Of a stretch of 35,839 nucleotides of DNA, positions 1 to 7,749 are shown piece by piece (within the stretch, counting starts at the first letter, position 1; each line of letters opens with the position of its first letter). The notes beneath the pieces are model-generated. The model was not told the DNA's origin. It ran no database searches and saw nothing but the letters and a program-made list of their open reading frames with translations. Location of the stretch: contig CAOKPI010000017.1 in NCBI GenBank assembly GCA_948470605.1, positions 1 through 35,839 of the forward strand, given 5' to 3'. Source of the DNA: an uncultured Clostridium sp. Its GTDB lineage: Bacteria; Bacillota; Clostridia; TANB77; CAG-508. Made by a program: the position numbers and the translations under genes.

Positions 1-12
1 TCGAGAACCTAA
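1..12 (+). rRNA. Possible extreme 3' end of 23S rRNA
   Basis: The first bases (TCGAGAACCT) resemble the last nucleotides of clostridial 23S rRNA, which commonly end in a GTCGAG-G-CTT-ACC type sequence. The 5S gene follows about 125 bases later, as expected for the end of an rRNA operon. Too little is present to prove this, so the call rests mainly on context. Confidence 0.35.
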
Positions 13-137
13 AATAGAACCTAAAATTCATCTATGTATTTTTGAGTGTGCTGTTAAAATATTTATATATGTATACAATGCTATGCATTGCATATTGTAT
101 CTGTAACAAGCAAAGCTTTAACAGTTACCATAATTTT

Positions 138-252
138 CTAGTGACGATTACATTTAGGGTAATACCTGTTCCCATCCCGAACACAGAAGTCAAGCCTAAG
201 TGTGCCGAAAATACTTGTGGGTTACCCTGCTGGGAAGATAGGTTGTTGCTAG
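138..252 (+). rRNA. rrf: 5S ribosomal RNA
   Basis: This is the 5S rRNA of the large ribosomal subunit. The hallmark internal segment CCCATCCCGAACACAGAAGT lies at about 171-190. The ends pair as helix I: CTAGTGAC at 138-145 with GTTGCTAG at 245-252, an 8 bp stem including two G-U pairs. The length of about 115 nt is normal. It is followed by a strong intrinsic terminator, so it is the last gene of an rRNA operon. The spacer upstream (13-137) is AT-rich and contains small hairpins, including one with the loop AAGCAAAGCTT at about 109-119. Confidence 0.95.
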
Positions 253-292
253 TTTTTTTATTTTGTAGATAATCATTTAAAATGGAAAGATG

Positions 293-335
293 GACTAAGA
301 ATTAATAGAGACATTAATTTTTAGTCTATTTTTTT
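293..335 (+). terminator. Terminator of the rRNA operon
   Basis: GACTAAGAATTAAT (293-306) pairs with ATTAATTTTTAGTC over 14 bp with one G-U pair, enclosing the loop AGAGAC. A T-rich tract follows directly. This is a rho-independent terminator for the 5S/rRNA transcript. Confidence 0.85.
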
Positions 336-349
336 GAAAAAAAATTTGA

Positions 350-378
350 TTTATTAAAAAAATATGATAAAATATAAT
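350..378 (+). promoter_or_regulatory. Putative promoter of the J-domain-like gene
   Basis: A TATAAT -10 box at 373-378 lies 17 bases after a weak -35 (TTTATT, 350-355). It sits between the rRNA terminator and the start codon at 403. The -10 is perfect and the -35 is weak. Confidence 0.45.
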
Positions 379-402
379 AGTAAAAGAAAGAGAGGGCTTA
401 AA

Positions 403-716
403 ATGGGGGAAAAAGAACAGCTTATGAGATATTAGATACTTTGGAAGAAACTTTAAAACGTTATACAGATGAAGAAAATGATAAGAGACTTAAAGAAAGA
501 AGAGACATATTAAGACAAGGTTATGAAAAACAACTAAAAATGACAACTGATTTTCGTAAAAAGGCTAAAATAGAATTAAGAATAAAAGAAATAGACGAAG
601 CTTATGATATAGTAAGTACAGTTGCCAAAAGAGAAAAATATAAAAATGAGGGAGAACATTATGATGTCTCTGAACATAAAGCATCGGAGCAAAGAGATGA
701 TAGAGAGGTTGGGTAA
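403..716 (+). CDS. J-domain-like small protein, apparent frameshift near its start
   Basis: From 441 a TTG-initiated frame encodes 91 residues, rich in Lys/Glu and probably helical. Reading the same frame further upstream gives KRTAYEILDTLEE, which looks like the first helix of a DnaJ J-domain, but no start codon is in that frame. An ATG at 403 behind an AGAGAGGG ribosome binding site is one base out of frame. One extra base in the run ATGGGGGAAAAAG would give MGEKRTAYEIL and an intact protein of about 104 residues. The later segment IDEAYDIVSTVAKREKYKNE matches the 'EAY-VLS-KR-YD' helix of J-domains. The HPD tripeptide that activates DnaK is not present, so co-chaperone activity is doubtful. 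It ends two bases before the next gene, whose ribosome binding site lies inside it. Confidence 0.45.
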
Positions 717-717
717 T

Positions 718-1308
718 ATGGCAAAAGTAACATGGAAACCAGGAACTTTTTTATATCCATTACCAGCGGTCATGGTAAGCTGTGGGACAATGGAAAAATC
801 TAACATTATAACAGTTGCATGGACAGGTATATTAAATACCAATCCAGCAACTGTATATATTTCTGTCCGTCCTACTAGACATTCTTATCCATTAATAAAA
901 GAAAATGGAGAATTTGTCATTAATTTAACAACCAAACAGTTAGCAAGAGCAACGGATTGGTGTGGGGTAAAAACGGGAGCAAAGGTAGATAAATTTAAAG
1001 AAATGAAATTACATAAAGAAAAAGCTGATTTTGTAAAATGTCCAATGATTAAAGAAAGTCCTGTGTCAGTAGAATGTAAAGTAAGAGAAATTAAAGAGTT
1101 AGGCTCACATCATATGTTTATAGCAGATGTATTGGCAATCCATGCTGATGAAAAATATATCGATGAAAAAGGTGCTTTTGATATTTCAAAATGTGATTTA
1201 ATAGCCTATTCGAATGGACATTATTATAGTTTAGGAAAAAAGATAGGAAAATTTGGATTTTCTGTGCAAAAAAAGAGAAAAGCCATTGACACAAGAGGAA
1301 AAAGGTGA
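718..1308 (+). CDS. Flavin reductase-like, FMN-binding split-barrel protein
   Basis: This is a 196-residue protein of the flavin reductase/DIM6-NTAB split-barrel family, which binds FMN and often works as an NAD(P)H:flavin oxidoreductase. The N-terminus ([17 protein letters not shown]) and the stretch [20 protein letters not shown] followed by SVRPTRHSY are typical of the FMN-binding half; the centre has [19 protein letters not shown] chose ATG 718 over the upstream ATG at 622 because GAGAGGTTGGG precedes it and the family begins at this point. It starts two bases after the J-domain-like gene, so the two are probably co-transcribed. Its stop codon forms part of the spacer of the next promoter. 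The true substrate cannot be told from the sequence. Confidence 0.8.
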   Translation: MAKVTWKPGTFLYPLPAVMVSCGTMEKSNIITVAWTGILNTNPATVYISVRPTRHSYPLIKENGEFVINLTTKQLARATDWCGVKTGAKVDKFKEMKLHKEKADFVKCPMIKESPVSVECKVREIKELGSHHMFIADVLAIHADEKYIDEKGAFDISKCDLIAYSNGHYYSLGKKIGKFGFSVQKKRKAIDTRGKR

Positions 1309-1314
1309 TACAAT
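1286..1314 (+). promoter_or_regulatory. Promoter of the rpmG-secE-nusG operon
   Basis: TTGACA (1286-1291), a 17-base spacer, then TACAAT (1309-1314) form a near-consensus vegetative promoter. The -35 and the spacer lie inside the last codons of the flavin reductase gene and the -10 begins right after its TGA. A short hairpin (AGCGTAT...ATACGCT, about 1319-1345) follows in the leader. Confidence 0.8.
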
Positions 1315-1393
1315 ATTCAAGCGTATTATTATTACGAATATACGCTCACATCGTTTCAAAAAAGTAATGTTAAAAATACGGAGGTGTTTTCAT

Positions 1394-1558
1394 ATGGCAG
1401 CAAAAGGACCAAGAGAAAATATAACATTAGAATGTACAGAATGTAAAAGAAGAAATTACACAACTTCAAAAAACAAGAGAAATAATACCGATAGATTAGA
1501 AATTGTAAAGTATTGTAAATTCTGTAAAAAACGTACAACACACAAAGAAACTAAATAG
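1394..1558 (+). CDS. rpmG: 50S ribosomal protein L33
   Basis: This 54-residue protein is L33 of the large ribosomal subunit. It starts at ATG 1394 behind GGAGGTG; the longer open frame upstream is not used. It keeps two Cys pairs (CTEC and CKFC), so it is the zinc-binding form of L33. The ending [10 protein letters not shown] is typical. The order rpmG-secE-nusG is conserved across bacteria. Confidence 0.96.
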   Translation: MAAKGPRENITLECTECKRRNYTTSKNKRNNTDRLEIVKYCKFCKKRTTHKETK

Positions 1559-1587
1559 TTAAAAAGCTATTTTAAGGAGGAAATAAA

Positions 1588-1953
1588 ATGGCTAAAAAAG
1601 AAGCAAAGGCGAAAAAAGAAAATAGTAAAAACAAAAAAAGTTTTTTCAAAGACTTTAAAGCTGAATTAAAAAAAGTAAATTGGCCAACACCGAAACAATT
1701 ATTAAATAATACAATAGCAGTAGTAACAATTGTATTAATTACAGTAGCAATTGTATTTGTATTAGATATAGCATTTGAGACTTTGAATAAACATGGCGTT
1801 GATAGAATAAAAGGAATTGTTGGAACGAATCAGTCTGTTTCAGAAGAAGCAACGGAAGAGAATATAGAAGGAGAAGCAACTGAAGAAAATTCTAACGAAG
1901 AAAACAATACAGAGAATAATACGGAAAATAATACAGAAAACAAAGCAGAATAA
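1588..1953 (+). CDS. secE: Preprotein translocase subunit SecE with an acidic C-terminal tail
   Basis: SecE clamps the SecY channel in the plasma membrane and is needed for protein export. The core spans residues 1-80: a Lys-rich N-terminus, the conserved amphipathic segment FFKDFKAELKKVNWPTPKQL, and one membrane helix (about 42-62). At 121 residues it is much longer than the usual 60-75 for single-helix SecE. The extra 40 or so residues are an acidic, Asn/Thr/Glu-rich tail with the repeat ENNT three times. In the normal SecE orientation this tail would be outside the membrane. AAGGAGG precedes the ATG. Confidence 0.95.
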   Translation: MAKKEAKAKKENSKNKKSFFKDFKAELKKVNWPTPKQLLNNTIAVVTIVLITVAIVFVLDIAFETLNKHGVDRIKGIVGTNQSVSEEATEENIEGEATEENSNEENNTENNTENNTENKAE

Positions 1954-1982
1954 TTGAAAAAATAAAAGGAGGCTAACAATAA

Positions 1983-2519
1983 ATGTCTCAAAAAGATTAT
2001 GATAATGTAGCTAGATGGTATGTTGTACACACCTATTCTGGCTATGAAAATAAAGTAAAAGCAGACTTAGAGAAAACAATTAAAAATAGAGAGTTAGAAG
2101 ATTTCTTTTTTGATATTATTGTTCCAATGGAGGAGCAAATTGAAATCAAAGATGGAAAAAGAAAGACGAATCTAAGAAAAGTTTTCCCTGGTTATGTATT
2201 AATTAAAATGATAGTAACAGAGGAATCTTGGTATATTGTAAGGAACACAAGAGGAGTTACTGGGTTTGTGGGTTCTGGAACAGACCCAATTCCATTAACA
2301 GAAGATGAAATTAGGAATATGGGATTTGAAGATGTTCCAATTAATGTAGATTATGAAATAAATGAACAAGTACAAGTTATGAATGGTCCATTTGAAGGAT
2401 TTGTAGGTACCGTTCAAGAAATAAATACTGAAAAACATAAAGTAAAAGTTCTAGTATCTATGTTTGGAAGAGAAACACCAGTAGAATTAGAATTTTCTCA
2501 AGTTCAGAAGATTAAATAA
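1983..2519 (+). CDS. nusG: Transcription termination/antitermination protein NusG
   Basis: NusG binds RNA polymerase and affects pausing, termination and coupling to ribosomes. The 178-residue protein has the N-terminal NGN domain beginning [15 protein letters not shown], the signature [11 protein letters not shown] near the middle, and a C-terminal KOW domain ([14 protein letters not shown]). The length is normal. It starts behind AAAAGGAGG, 29 bases after secE, in the same operon. Confidence 0.97.
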   Translation: MSQKDYDNVARWYVVHTYSGYENKVKADLEKTIKNRELEDFFFDIIVPMEEQIEIKDGKRKTNLRKVFPGYVLIKMIVTEESWYIVRNTRGVTGFVGSGTDPIPLTEDEIRNMGFEDVPINVDYEINEQVQVMNGPFEGFVGTVQEINTEKHKVKVLVSMFGRETPVELEFSQVQKIK

Positions 2520-2560
2520 AAAATGATAAAAAATTAGTTAAAAGGGAAGCACTAATTCAT

Positions 2561-2588
2561 AAGGGGAGGTGGAAATCCTCTAACCCAA
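2561..2588 (+). promoter_or_regulatory. Putative ribosomal protein L1-binding leader upstream of rplK
   Basis: GGG (2563-2565) pairs with CCC (2584-2586), and GAGG (2566-2569) pairs with CCTC (2577-2580). The loop is seven bases and the 3' side has a TAA bulge. This asymmetric two-helix shape is the classic L1 operator in L11-L1 leaders, where free L1 represses translation of rplK-rplA. A separate 7 bp hairpin (AATTAGT...ACTAATT) lies just upstream. The role is inferred from position and shape. Confidence 0.5.
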
Positions 2589-2647
2589 ATGGATGGAATA
2601 AATGATAAGGTGTGTTCCGTGTCAGAAAAAGAGGAGGTGCCATTAAA

Positions 2648-3076
2648 ATGGCAGAAAAAGAAATTTCAAATATTATTAAATTACAAATTGAAGCAGGAAA
2701 AGCATCACCAGCTCCACCAGTAGGACCAGCTTTAGGCTCAAGTGGTGTTAATATCATGCAATTTGTGAAAGAATTCAATGATAAAACAGCAAATCAACCA
2801 GGAATGATTATACCAGTAGTTATTACTGTTTATAAAGATAAATCATTTAGTTTTATTACAAAAGTACCACCAGTAGCTGTATTAATTAAAAAAGCAATTA
2901 ACATTGAAAAAGGTTCAGGAAAGCCAAATATGGAAAAAGTTGCTAAAATAACAAAGGCTCAAGTGAAAGAAATTGCAGAACAAAAAATGCCAGACTTAAA
3001 TGCTGCTACAATTGAGACAGCAATGAGCATGGTAGAAGGTACTGCTAGGTCTATGGGTATTGTTGTTACAGAGTAA
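2648..3076 (+). CDS. rplK: 50S ribosomal protein L11
   Basis: L11 forms the GTPase-associated centre of the large subunit with 23S rRNA and the L10-L7/L12 stalk. The 142-residue protein carries the family signature [20 protein letters not shown] near its start and the RNA-binding C-terminal domain ending [11 protein letters not shown]. The start is ATG 2648 behind GAGGAGGTG rather than the in-frame ATG 36 bases upstream. The next gene is rplA, but an unusually large 305-base structured spacer separates them. Confidence 0.97.
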   Translation: MAEKEISNIIKLQIEAGKASPAPPVGPALGSSGVNIMQFVKEFNDKTANQPGMIIPVVITVYKDKSFSFITKVPPVAVLIKKAINIEKGSGKPNMEKVAKITKAQVKEIAEQKMPDLNAATIETAMSMVEGTARSMGIVVTE

Positions 3077-3307
3077 AACAATTGAAAATCATCATCTTGC
3101 ACATTTTTAAGTTAGCTGTGTGAAGCAAAGCGAATTACAGATAACTTATGCAATCGAATGAGATGAGATTGTAATCCTTATGGAATTGAAGTACCAATGT
3201 ACACCTTCAGCTTAAAGGATTACAAATGAATGTAAAATTCATTTGTATACTGATACTGTAACAGCTAAAGCTTAACAGTATCAGCAATATATATTTTGAA
3301 TTGTTTT
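3075..3307. repeat. Nested inverted-repeat element between rplK and rplA
   Basis: The outer ends are inverted repeats: AAAACAATTGAAAAT (3075-3089) against ATTTTGAATTGTTTT (3293-3307), one mismatch. Inside are four consecutive hairpins: 3111-3145 (GTTAGCTGT/ACAGATAAC), 3171-3223 (GTAATCCTT/AAGGATTAC), 3221-3247 (TACAAATGAA/TTCATTTGTA) and 3250-3284 (CTGATACTGT/ACAGTATCAG). The left end overlaps the rplK stop codon. I see no coding sequence in this 305-base gap. It could be a MITE-like insertion or a structured leader of rplA. A possible rplA leader segment and ribosome binding site follow at 3308-3381. Confidence 0.7.
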
Positions 3308-3381
3308 AAATAAAAAATAAAGAATTGGGAGAGCAGAATGTAAGAAGAAAAGCTCGTTAGAACCAAAGGAGGTAAAGAAAG

Positions 3382-4065
3382 ATGAAAATGTCAAAAAGAT
3401 ACGCAGAAAGCGTAAAACTAGTTGATAAAACAAAAGAATATGAAGTAAAAGAAGCTTTAGAAATTATTGAAAAAATGCCAAAACCAAAATTTGATGAAAC
3501 GGTTGAATTACATGTAAAATTAGGAGTAGATTCTAAACATGCTGACCAACAAGTTAGAGGTACTGTGGTACTTCCAAATGGTACTGGTAAAACACAAAAA
3601 GTATTAGTATTTGCAAAAGGACCTAAAGCAGAAGAAGCTGAAAAAGCAGGAGCTGACTTTGTAGGAGCAGAAGAATTAATACCAAAAATTCAAAATGATA
3701 ACTGGTTTGATTATGATGTTGTAGTAGCAACTCCAGATATGATGGGTGTTGTAGGAAGATTAGGTAAAGTATTAGGACCAAAAGGATTAATGCCAAACCC
3801 TAAATCAGGAACTGTTACAATGGATGTAACAAAAGCAATTAGCGAAATCAAATCTGGTAAAGTAGAATATCGTTTGGATAAAACAAATATTATTCATTTA
3901 GGATTTGGAAAAGTTTCGTTTGGAGCTGACAAATTATTAGAAAACTATGAAACAATCATAGATGCTATTATAAAAGCAAAACCAGCAGCAGCAAAAGGTC
4001 AATACATTAAAAGTGTAGCAATCACAACAACAATGGGACCTGGTATCTATATTAACCAAAAATAA
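3382..4065 (+). CDS. rplA: 50S ribosomal protein L1
   Basis: L1 forms the mobile stalk at the ribosomal E site and represses its own operon by binding mRNA. The 227-residue protein has the central signature [20 protein letters not shown] followed by [12 protein letters not shown], and a normal length. AAAGGAGG precedes the first ATG by nine bases; a second ATG two codons on is possible. It follows rplK in the usual order, and the L10 leader begins a few bases after its stop. Confidence 0.97.
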   Translation: MKMSKRYAESVKLVDKTKEYEVKEALEIIEKMPKPKFDETVELHVKLGVDSKHADQQVRGTVVLPNGTGKTQKVLVFAKGPKAEEAEKAGADFVGAEELIPKIQNDNWFDYDVVVATPDMMGVVGRLGKVLGPKGLMPNPKSGTVTMDVTKAISEIKSGKVEYRLDKTNIIHLGFGKVSFGADKLLENYETIIDAIIKAKPAAAKGQYIKSVAITTTMGPGIYINQK

Positions 4066-4067
4066 AA

Positions 4068-4169
4068 TAGAAGCCAAAGACAGTAGGCAAAAACTTAAGT
4101 CCTACCGAGGTAAAAAGAAAAGTGTAATAAGCACTCTTTGTATCCTCGGAGGAATAAAGAGTGTTTTTT
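4068..4169 (+). promoter_or_regulatory. Ribosomal protein L10 leader with attenuator
   Basis: This matches the Firmicutes L10 leader: GCCAAAGACAGTAGG (about 4073-4087) followed by CCTACCGAGG (4101-4110), forming the kink-turn region bound by L10-(L7/L12)4. It lies between rplA and rplJ, where this autoregulatory leader belongs. It ends in a terminator hairpin described separately, so rplJ-rplL expression is probably controlled by premature termination. Established knowledge: L10 leaders repress rplJL when L10 is in excess. Confidence 0.85.
4132..4169 (+). terminator. Attenuator terminator of the L10 leader
   Basis: CACTCTTT (4132-4139) pairs with AAAGAGTG (4156-4163). The inner CCTC/GAGG arm lies within the loop, and TTTTTT follows at 4164-4169. 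It sits at the 3' end of the L10 leader, more than 290 bases before rplJ, so it is suited to conditional termination. Confidence 0.8.
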
Positions 4170-4312
4170 ATATTATAGGAAAGTTCTCCGAACTTCCTAT
4201 AATATAAGCGTTTCACAGAAAATTGCTCTGCAATTTTCGCGAACGAACAACGGGCGTGGCATGAAAACTAATCTAAAAGGTCAAAAAATTTTAATCATGC
4301 CACTGTTGTTCT
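4169..4312. repeat. Run of three hairpins downstream of the L10 attenuator
   Basis: Three inverted repeats follow one another. At 4169-4206 a 17 bp stem (TATATTATAGGAA... with one bulge) encloses TCC. At about 4217-4236 GAAAATTGC pairs with GCAATTTTC. At about 4245-4312 AACAAC and TGGCATGA pair with TCATGCCA and GTTGTT. No gene is visible here; a 66-codon open frame across the region has no ribosome binding site. The function is unknown. Confidence 0.65.
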
Positions 4313-4313
4313 A

Positions 4314-4415
4314 TTCTAAGAAATTTCTCATAGTATGAGAAATTTCTGTAGAAGATAAATATGGGAATTGTTAGATTTTCTAGCAATTTGCATTACGTAG
4401 AAAATCTTAAATTCG
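4314..4415. repeat. Double-hairpin repeat, copy 1
   Basis: This is two hairpins in a row. AGAAATTTCTCAT pairs with ATGAGAAATTTCT, then AGATTTTCTA pairs with TAGAAAATCT inside a longer AAT-rich stem. They are joined by GTAGAAGATAAATATG. The same layout with related sequence occurs at 5547-5642, so the two are copies of one repeat family. This copy lies just upstream of the rplJ ribosome binding site. Confidence 0.65.
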
Positions 4416-4466
4416 TTTTTAATTTTTTATATAAATAAACAACTATTTAGGAGGTGAAAAGAATAA

Positions 4467-5060
4467 ATGGCAAGTGAAAAAATACTAAATCAAAAGAAAG
4501 AAGAAGTAAGTAAATTAGCAGAACAAATGAAAGAAGCTAAATTAATACTTCTTACAGATTACAGAGGAATCAATGTAACAGATGATACAACTTTAAGAAG
4601 AGACCTAAGAAATGCAGGTGCAAAATACACTATTATAAAAAATAATATTACAAAAAGAGCGTTGGCTGAATGTGGAATAGAAGGTTTAGAAGAAAAATTG
4701 GAAGGACCAACAGCAATTGTTATGAGTTCAGAAGATTATTTAGAACCATCTAAAGTAATTTATAAGTTCAGTAAAGACAATGAATATTACACAATTAAAG
4801 GTGGAGTTGTTGATGGAAAAGTAATGACATCAGAAGAAATTATCACATTAGCAAAATTACCATCAAGAGAAACCTTATTATCAATGCTTGCAGGTGCATT
4901 ACTTGGCAATATCTCAAAAGTTGCAGTTGCATTGGATCAAGTAAGAATACAAAAAGAAGAAGCTGGAGAAAAAGTAACTGTTTCAGTAACAGCAGAAGAG
5001 CCAGTAGTAGCTGAAGAAGCAAAGGCAGAACCAGAAACTGAAACAACACAAGAAGCATAA
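4467..5060 (+). CDS. rplJ: 50S ribosomal protein L10
   Basis: L10 anchors L7/L12 dimers to the ribosome and is the autogenous repressor that reads the upstream leader. Residues 1-170 look like standard L10 (LILLTDYRGINVTDDTTLRR, KNNITKRALAE, ending AVALDQVRIQKEEA). The 197-residue length includes an extra acidic tail of about 25 residues (VVAEEAKAEPETETTQEA) of low complexity. The start lies behind AGGAGGTG. rplL follows 70 bases later. Confidence 0.97.
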   Translation: MASEKILNQKKEEVSKLAEQMKEAKLILLTDYRGINVTDDTTLRRDLRNAGAKYTIIKNNITKRALAECGIEGLEEKLEGPTAIVMSSEDYLEPSKVIYKFSKDNEYYTIKGGVVDGKVMTSEEIITLAKLPSRETLLSMLAGALLGNISKVAVALDQVRIQKEEAGEKVTVSVTAEEPVVAEEAKAEPETETTQEA

Positions 5061-5130
5061 GCTTCCAATATAATATGAAAATAGAGTGGTGAGCTTAAAT
5101 CACTGAAATAAGAAAGGAAAGTGAATTAGA

Positions 5131-5502
5131 ATGGAAAAAATAGAAAAATTAATCGAAGAAATAGATAGCTTAACCGTTGTTGAATTAGCAGATTTAGTGA
5201 AAGCTATCGAAGAGAAATATGGAGTATCTGCAGTAGCAGCAGCTGCACCAGCAGCTGGAGGAGCAGTAGCAGGAGGAGAAGCTGAAGAAAAATCAGCATT
5301 TGATGTAGTGCTTGCAGAAGCAGGAGATCAAAAAATAAAAGTTATAAAAGTAGTTAGAGATGCTACAGGATTAGGATTAAAAGAAGCAAAAGAATTAGTA
5401 GATGGAGCACCAAAAACAGTTAAAGAGGGAGTTAGCAAGGAAGAAGCTGAAGAATTAAAAGCTAAATTTGCTGAAGTTGGAGCAGTAGTAGAACTAAAAT
5501 AA
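5131..5502 (+). CDS. rplL: 50S ribosomal protein L7/L12
   Basis: L7/L12 forms the flexible stalk that recruits translational GTPases. The 123-residue protein has the N-terminal dimerisation/L10-binding helix, an Ala/Gly hinge ([14 protein letters not shown], about residues 37-50) and the conserved C-terminal domain with [20 protein letters not shown]. It starts behind AAAGGAAAG. An intrinsic terminator follows at once, so rpoB does not follow in this genome. Confidence 0.97.
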   Translation: MEKIEKLIEEIDSLTVVELADLVKAIEEKYGVSAVAAAAPAAGGAVAGGEAEEKSAFDVVLAEAGDQKIKVIKVVRDATGLGLKEAKELVDGAPKTVKEGVSKEEAEELKAKFAEVGAVVELK

Positions 5503-5515
5503 TGATAAAAATAGG

Positions 5516-5543
5516 AAAACAAGCCGTTTAAGGCTTGTTTTTT
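5516..5543 (+). terminator. Terminator after rplL
   Basis: AAACAAGCC (5517-5525) pairs with GGCTTGTTT (5532-5540) over 9 bp around a short loop, followed by more T residues. This is a strong rho-independent terminator closing the rplJ-rplL transcript. Confidence 0.9.
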
Positions 5544-5546
5544 GAG

Positions 5547-5642
5547 TTCTAGGAAATTGCATTTATGCAATTGACGTAGAAATTAAATATGCAAATTTTT
5601 AGATTTTCGTGCAAGTAAACTTGCTTAGAAATCTAGATTTGC
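5547..5642. repeat. Double-hairpin repeat, copy 2
   Basis: It shares its layout and sequence with 4314-4415. TTCTAGGAAATT opens a small hairpin (AATTGCA...TGCAATT), then GTAGAAATTAAATATG leads to a longer nested stem in which TTAGATTTTC faces TAGAAATCT and GCAAG faces CTTGC. Its 3' end overlaps the -35 box of the gatC promoter. Confidence 0.65.
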
Positions 5643-5667
5643 TTTTTTGGTAAAAAAAGTATATAAT
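5639..5667 (+). promoter_or_regulatory. Promoter of the gatCAB operon
   Basis: TTGCTT (5639-5644), a 17-base spacer, then TATAAT (5662-5667). It lies 65 bases before gatC and after the rplL terminator. The -35 lies at the foot of the double-hairpin repeat. Confidence 0.65.
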
Positions 5668-5731
5668 AAAAAACAGATTGAATTAGAACATTTCAATCTA
5701 AATACTACTTAAAAAGAAAAGAGGTAGGAGA

Positions 5732-6016
5732 ATGAAAGTAAGCGAAGAAGAAATTCTGCACATTGCTAATTTAGCGCATTTGAATTTGGAAGAAGATGAA
5801 ATTGATAGTTATATATTACACTTACAAAATATTTTAAATTTTGCGGATATTGTAAATAATGCACCAATAGAAAATTTAGATATAACGGTAGGTGCTAATG
5901 AAGCGAAAAATGTGTTTCGAAAAGATGAGATAACAGTGTTTGAAGATAATGAAGGATTGTTACAAAATGCAGTGGATAAAGAAAAAAATATGTTTAAAAT
6001 ACCAAAAGTCATTTAA
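5732..6016 (+). CDS. gatC: Asp-tRNA(Asn)/Glu-tRNA(Gln) amidotransferase subunit C
   Basis: GatC is the small linker subunit that steadies the GatAB complex, which converts misacylated Glu-tRNA(Gln) and/or Asp-tRNA(Asn) to the correct amide form. The 94-residue protein has the usual start (VSEEEILHIANLAHLNLEEDEI) and middle (LQNILNFADIVNNAP). The length is normal. It begins behind AGGTAGGAG and opens the gatC-gatA-gatB group. The broken HAD remnant starts directly after its stop in the same frame. Confidence 0.95.
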   Translation: MKVSEEEILHIANLAHLNLEEDEIDSYILHLQNILNFADIVNNAPIENLDITVGANEAKNVFRKDEITVFEDNEGLLQNAVDKEKNMFKIPKVI

Positions 6017-6268
6017 CTTATTAATATTAATTATGATGAATTACTTATAAACATAGAAGACAAAGCACAAGTTGCTAAAAACAAACAGATAGATATATTT
6101 GTTGATGATAGTATAAAAAATTGTAATAGAATGGCTGAAGCACAAATAAAAACATATATGATGGATACTATTATCAACTTTAATCATAAAAATGATAAAG
6201 TTAAAAGAGTATATTCTTGGCCACATTTACATCAAGAAATCACTAAATTTAAGGAGGAAAATAGATGA
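6017..6268 (+). pseudogene. C-terminal remnant of a HAD-type 5'-nucleotidase-like phosphatase
   Basis: The 248 bases between gatC and gatA hold an open frame of 83 codons, with no start codon in its first third. The translation includes VAKNKQIDIFVDDSIKNCNR, then MAEAQIKTYMMDT and VYSWPHLHQEI. This is the pattern of the C-terminal third of HAD phosphatases of the NT5C/5'(3')-deoxyribonucleotidase type, with the Asp-Asp metal-binding motif IV (VDDS). The N-terminal two thirds, including the nucleophile Asp motif, are absent. The frame ends TGA overlapping the gatA ATG (ATGA), and the gatA ribosome binding site is inside it. It probably reflects a deletion that left the 3' end; a short expressed peptide from ATG 6131 is possible but has no ribosome binding site. 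Confidence 0.6.
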
Positions 6269-7749
6269 ATATCACAGAATTAACCGTACATAAATTACAA
6301 GAAAAATTAAAAAGCAAAGAATTAACTATCACAGATATAACCAAAGCTTATGTTGATAAAATAAAAGAAAAAGAAAACGATGTACAAGCCTTTGTAACGC
6401 AATTAACAGAAGAAGCAATGGGACAAGCAAAAGATATTCAAAATAAAGTAGAAAAAGGCGAAATCAAAGGGGAATTAGCCGGCATTCCAATTGGAATCAA
6501 AGACAATATGTGTACAAAAGGTATAAAAACAACTTGTAGTTCAAAAATGTTAGAAAATTTTGTAGCACCTTATGATGCTACTGTTGTAGAAAAAGTAAAT
6601 AAGGAAAACATGATAAATTTAGGAAAGTTAAACATGGACGAATTTGCGATGGGAGGTTCAACAGAATATTCCTATTTCAAAAAGACAAGAAATCCATGGA
6701 ACCTAAATAAAGTACCAGGAGGTTCATCAGGTGGAAGTGCAGCAGCAGTAGCAGCAGGATTAGTTCCATGGGCTTTAGGTTCTGATACAGGTGGTTCTAT
6801 TAGACAACCATCTAGTTTTTGTGGGGTAGTTGGTTTAAAACCAACTTATGGATTAGTATCTAGATATGGACTAGTAGCATTTGCCTCATCATTAGACCAA
6901 ATTGGTCCAATTACAAAAGATGTAGAAGATGCTGCTATATTATTAAACATTATAGCAGGACATGATGAAAAAGATACAACATCAGCGGATAGACCAAAAG
7001 TAGATTATACCAAATCACTTAAAAATGATGTAAAAGGGTTAAAAATAGGAGTTCCAAAAGAATTTTTTGGAGAAGGTATCAATGAAGAAGTAAAGGAATC
7101 CTTACAAATAGCAATTGAAAAATACAAAGAATTGGGAGCAGAAATAGAAGAATTTTCGTTAGATATTTCTCAATATGCATTAGCGACTTATTATATTATT
7201 GCTTGTGCAGAGGCAAGTTCTAACTTAGGTAGATTTGATGGAATTCGCTATACCTATCGTACACCAGAATTTAAAAATCTAAAGGAAATTTATAAGAAAT
7301 CAAGAAGTGAGGCTTTTGGTGCAGAAGTAAAAAGAAGAATTATCCTAGGAACTTATGTGTTGTCTTCTGGCTATTATGAGGCGTATTATAAAAAGGCGCA
7401 ACAAGTCCGTACTTTAGTGATGAATGAATTTAACAAGGCATTTGAGAAATATGATGTTATTTTAATACCAACATCACCAACAGTGGCTTTTGATATTGGT
7501 TCAAAATCGAATAATCCATTAGAAATGTATTTAGCAGATATTTGTACCGTATCAGTCAATGTAGCAGGACTTCCAGGAATATCCATTCCGTGTGGCGTAG
7601 ATAAAGAAGGAATGCCAATTGGAATGCAATTAATTGGAAACAAATTCTGTGAAGAAACGATATTAAGGGCAGCTTATACTTTTGAGCAAGCGATTAAGTT
7701 TAGAGATAACTATAAACCAGAGTTTAAGTTAGCTGTAAGTGAAAAATGA
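6265..7749 (+). CDS. gatA: Asp-tRNA(Asn)/Glu-tRNA(Gln) amidotransferase subunit A
   Basis: GatA is the glutaminase subunit that releases ammonia from glutamine for tRNA-dependent amidation. The 494-residue protein is an amidase-signature enzyme: catalytic Lys in [10 protein letters not shown] (about residue 77), the Gly/Ser-rich [14 protein letters not shown], and the Ser nucleophile region [11 protein letters not shown]. The length is typical. TAAGGAGG precedes the ATG. The stop codon overlaps the left terminal repeat of the element at 7748-7912, which separates it from gatB. Confidence 0.97.
   Translation: MNITELTVHKLQEKLKSKELTITDITKAYVDKIKEKENDVQAFVTQLTEEAMGQAKDIQNKVEKGEIKGELAGIPIGIKDNMCTKGIKTTCSSKMLENFVAPYDATVVEKVNKENMINLGKLNMDEFAMGGSTEYSYFKKTRNPWNLNKVPGGSSGGSAAAVAAGLVPWALGSDTGGSIRQPSSFCGVVGLKPTYGLVSRYGLVAFASSLDQIGPITKDVEDAAILLNIIAGHDEKDTTSADRPKVDYTKSLKNDVKGLKIGVPKEFFGEGINEEVKESLQIAIEKYKELGAEIEEFSLDISQYALATYYIIACAEASSNLGRFDGIRYTYRTPEFKNLKEIYKKSRSEAFGAEVKRRIILGTYVLSSGYYEAYYKKAQQVRTLVMNEFNKAFEKYDVILIPTSPTVAFDIGSKSNNPLEMYLADICTVSVNVAGLPGISIPCGVDKEGMPIGMQLIGNKFCEETILRAAYTFEQAIKFRDNYKPEFKLAVSEK

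Noticed and set aside
42..272. 76-codon open frame on the + strand
   Set aside because: It runs through the 5S rRNA gene and has no ribosome binding site.
4138..4338. 66-codon open frame after rplA
   Set aside because: It lies within the L10 attenuator and the hairpins that follow, with no ribosome binding site or protein-like composition.
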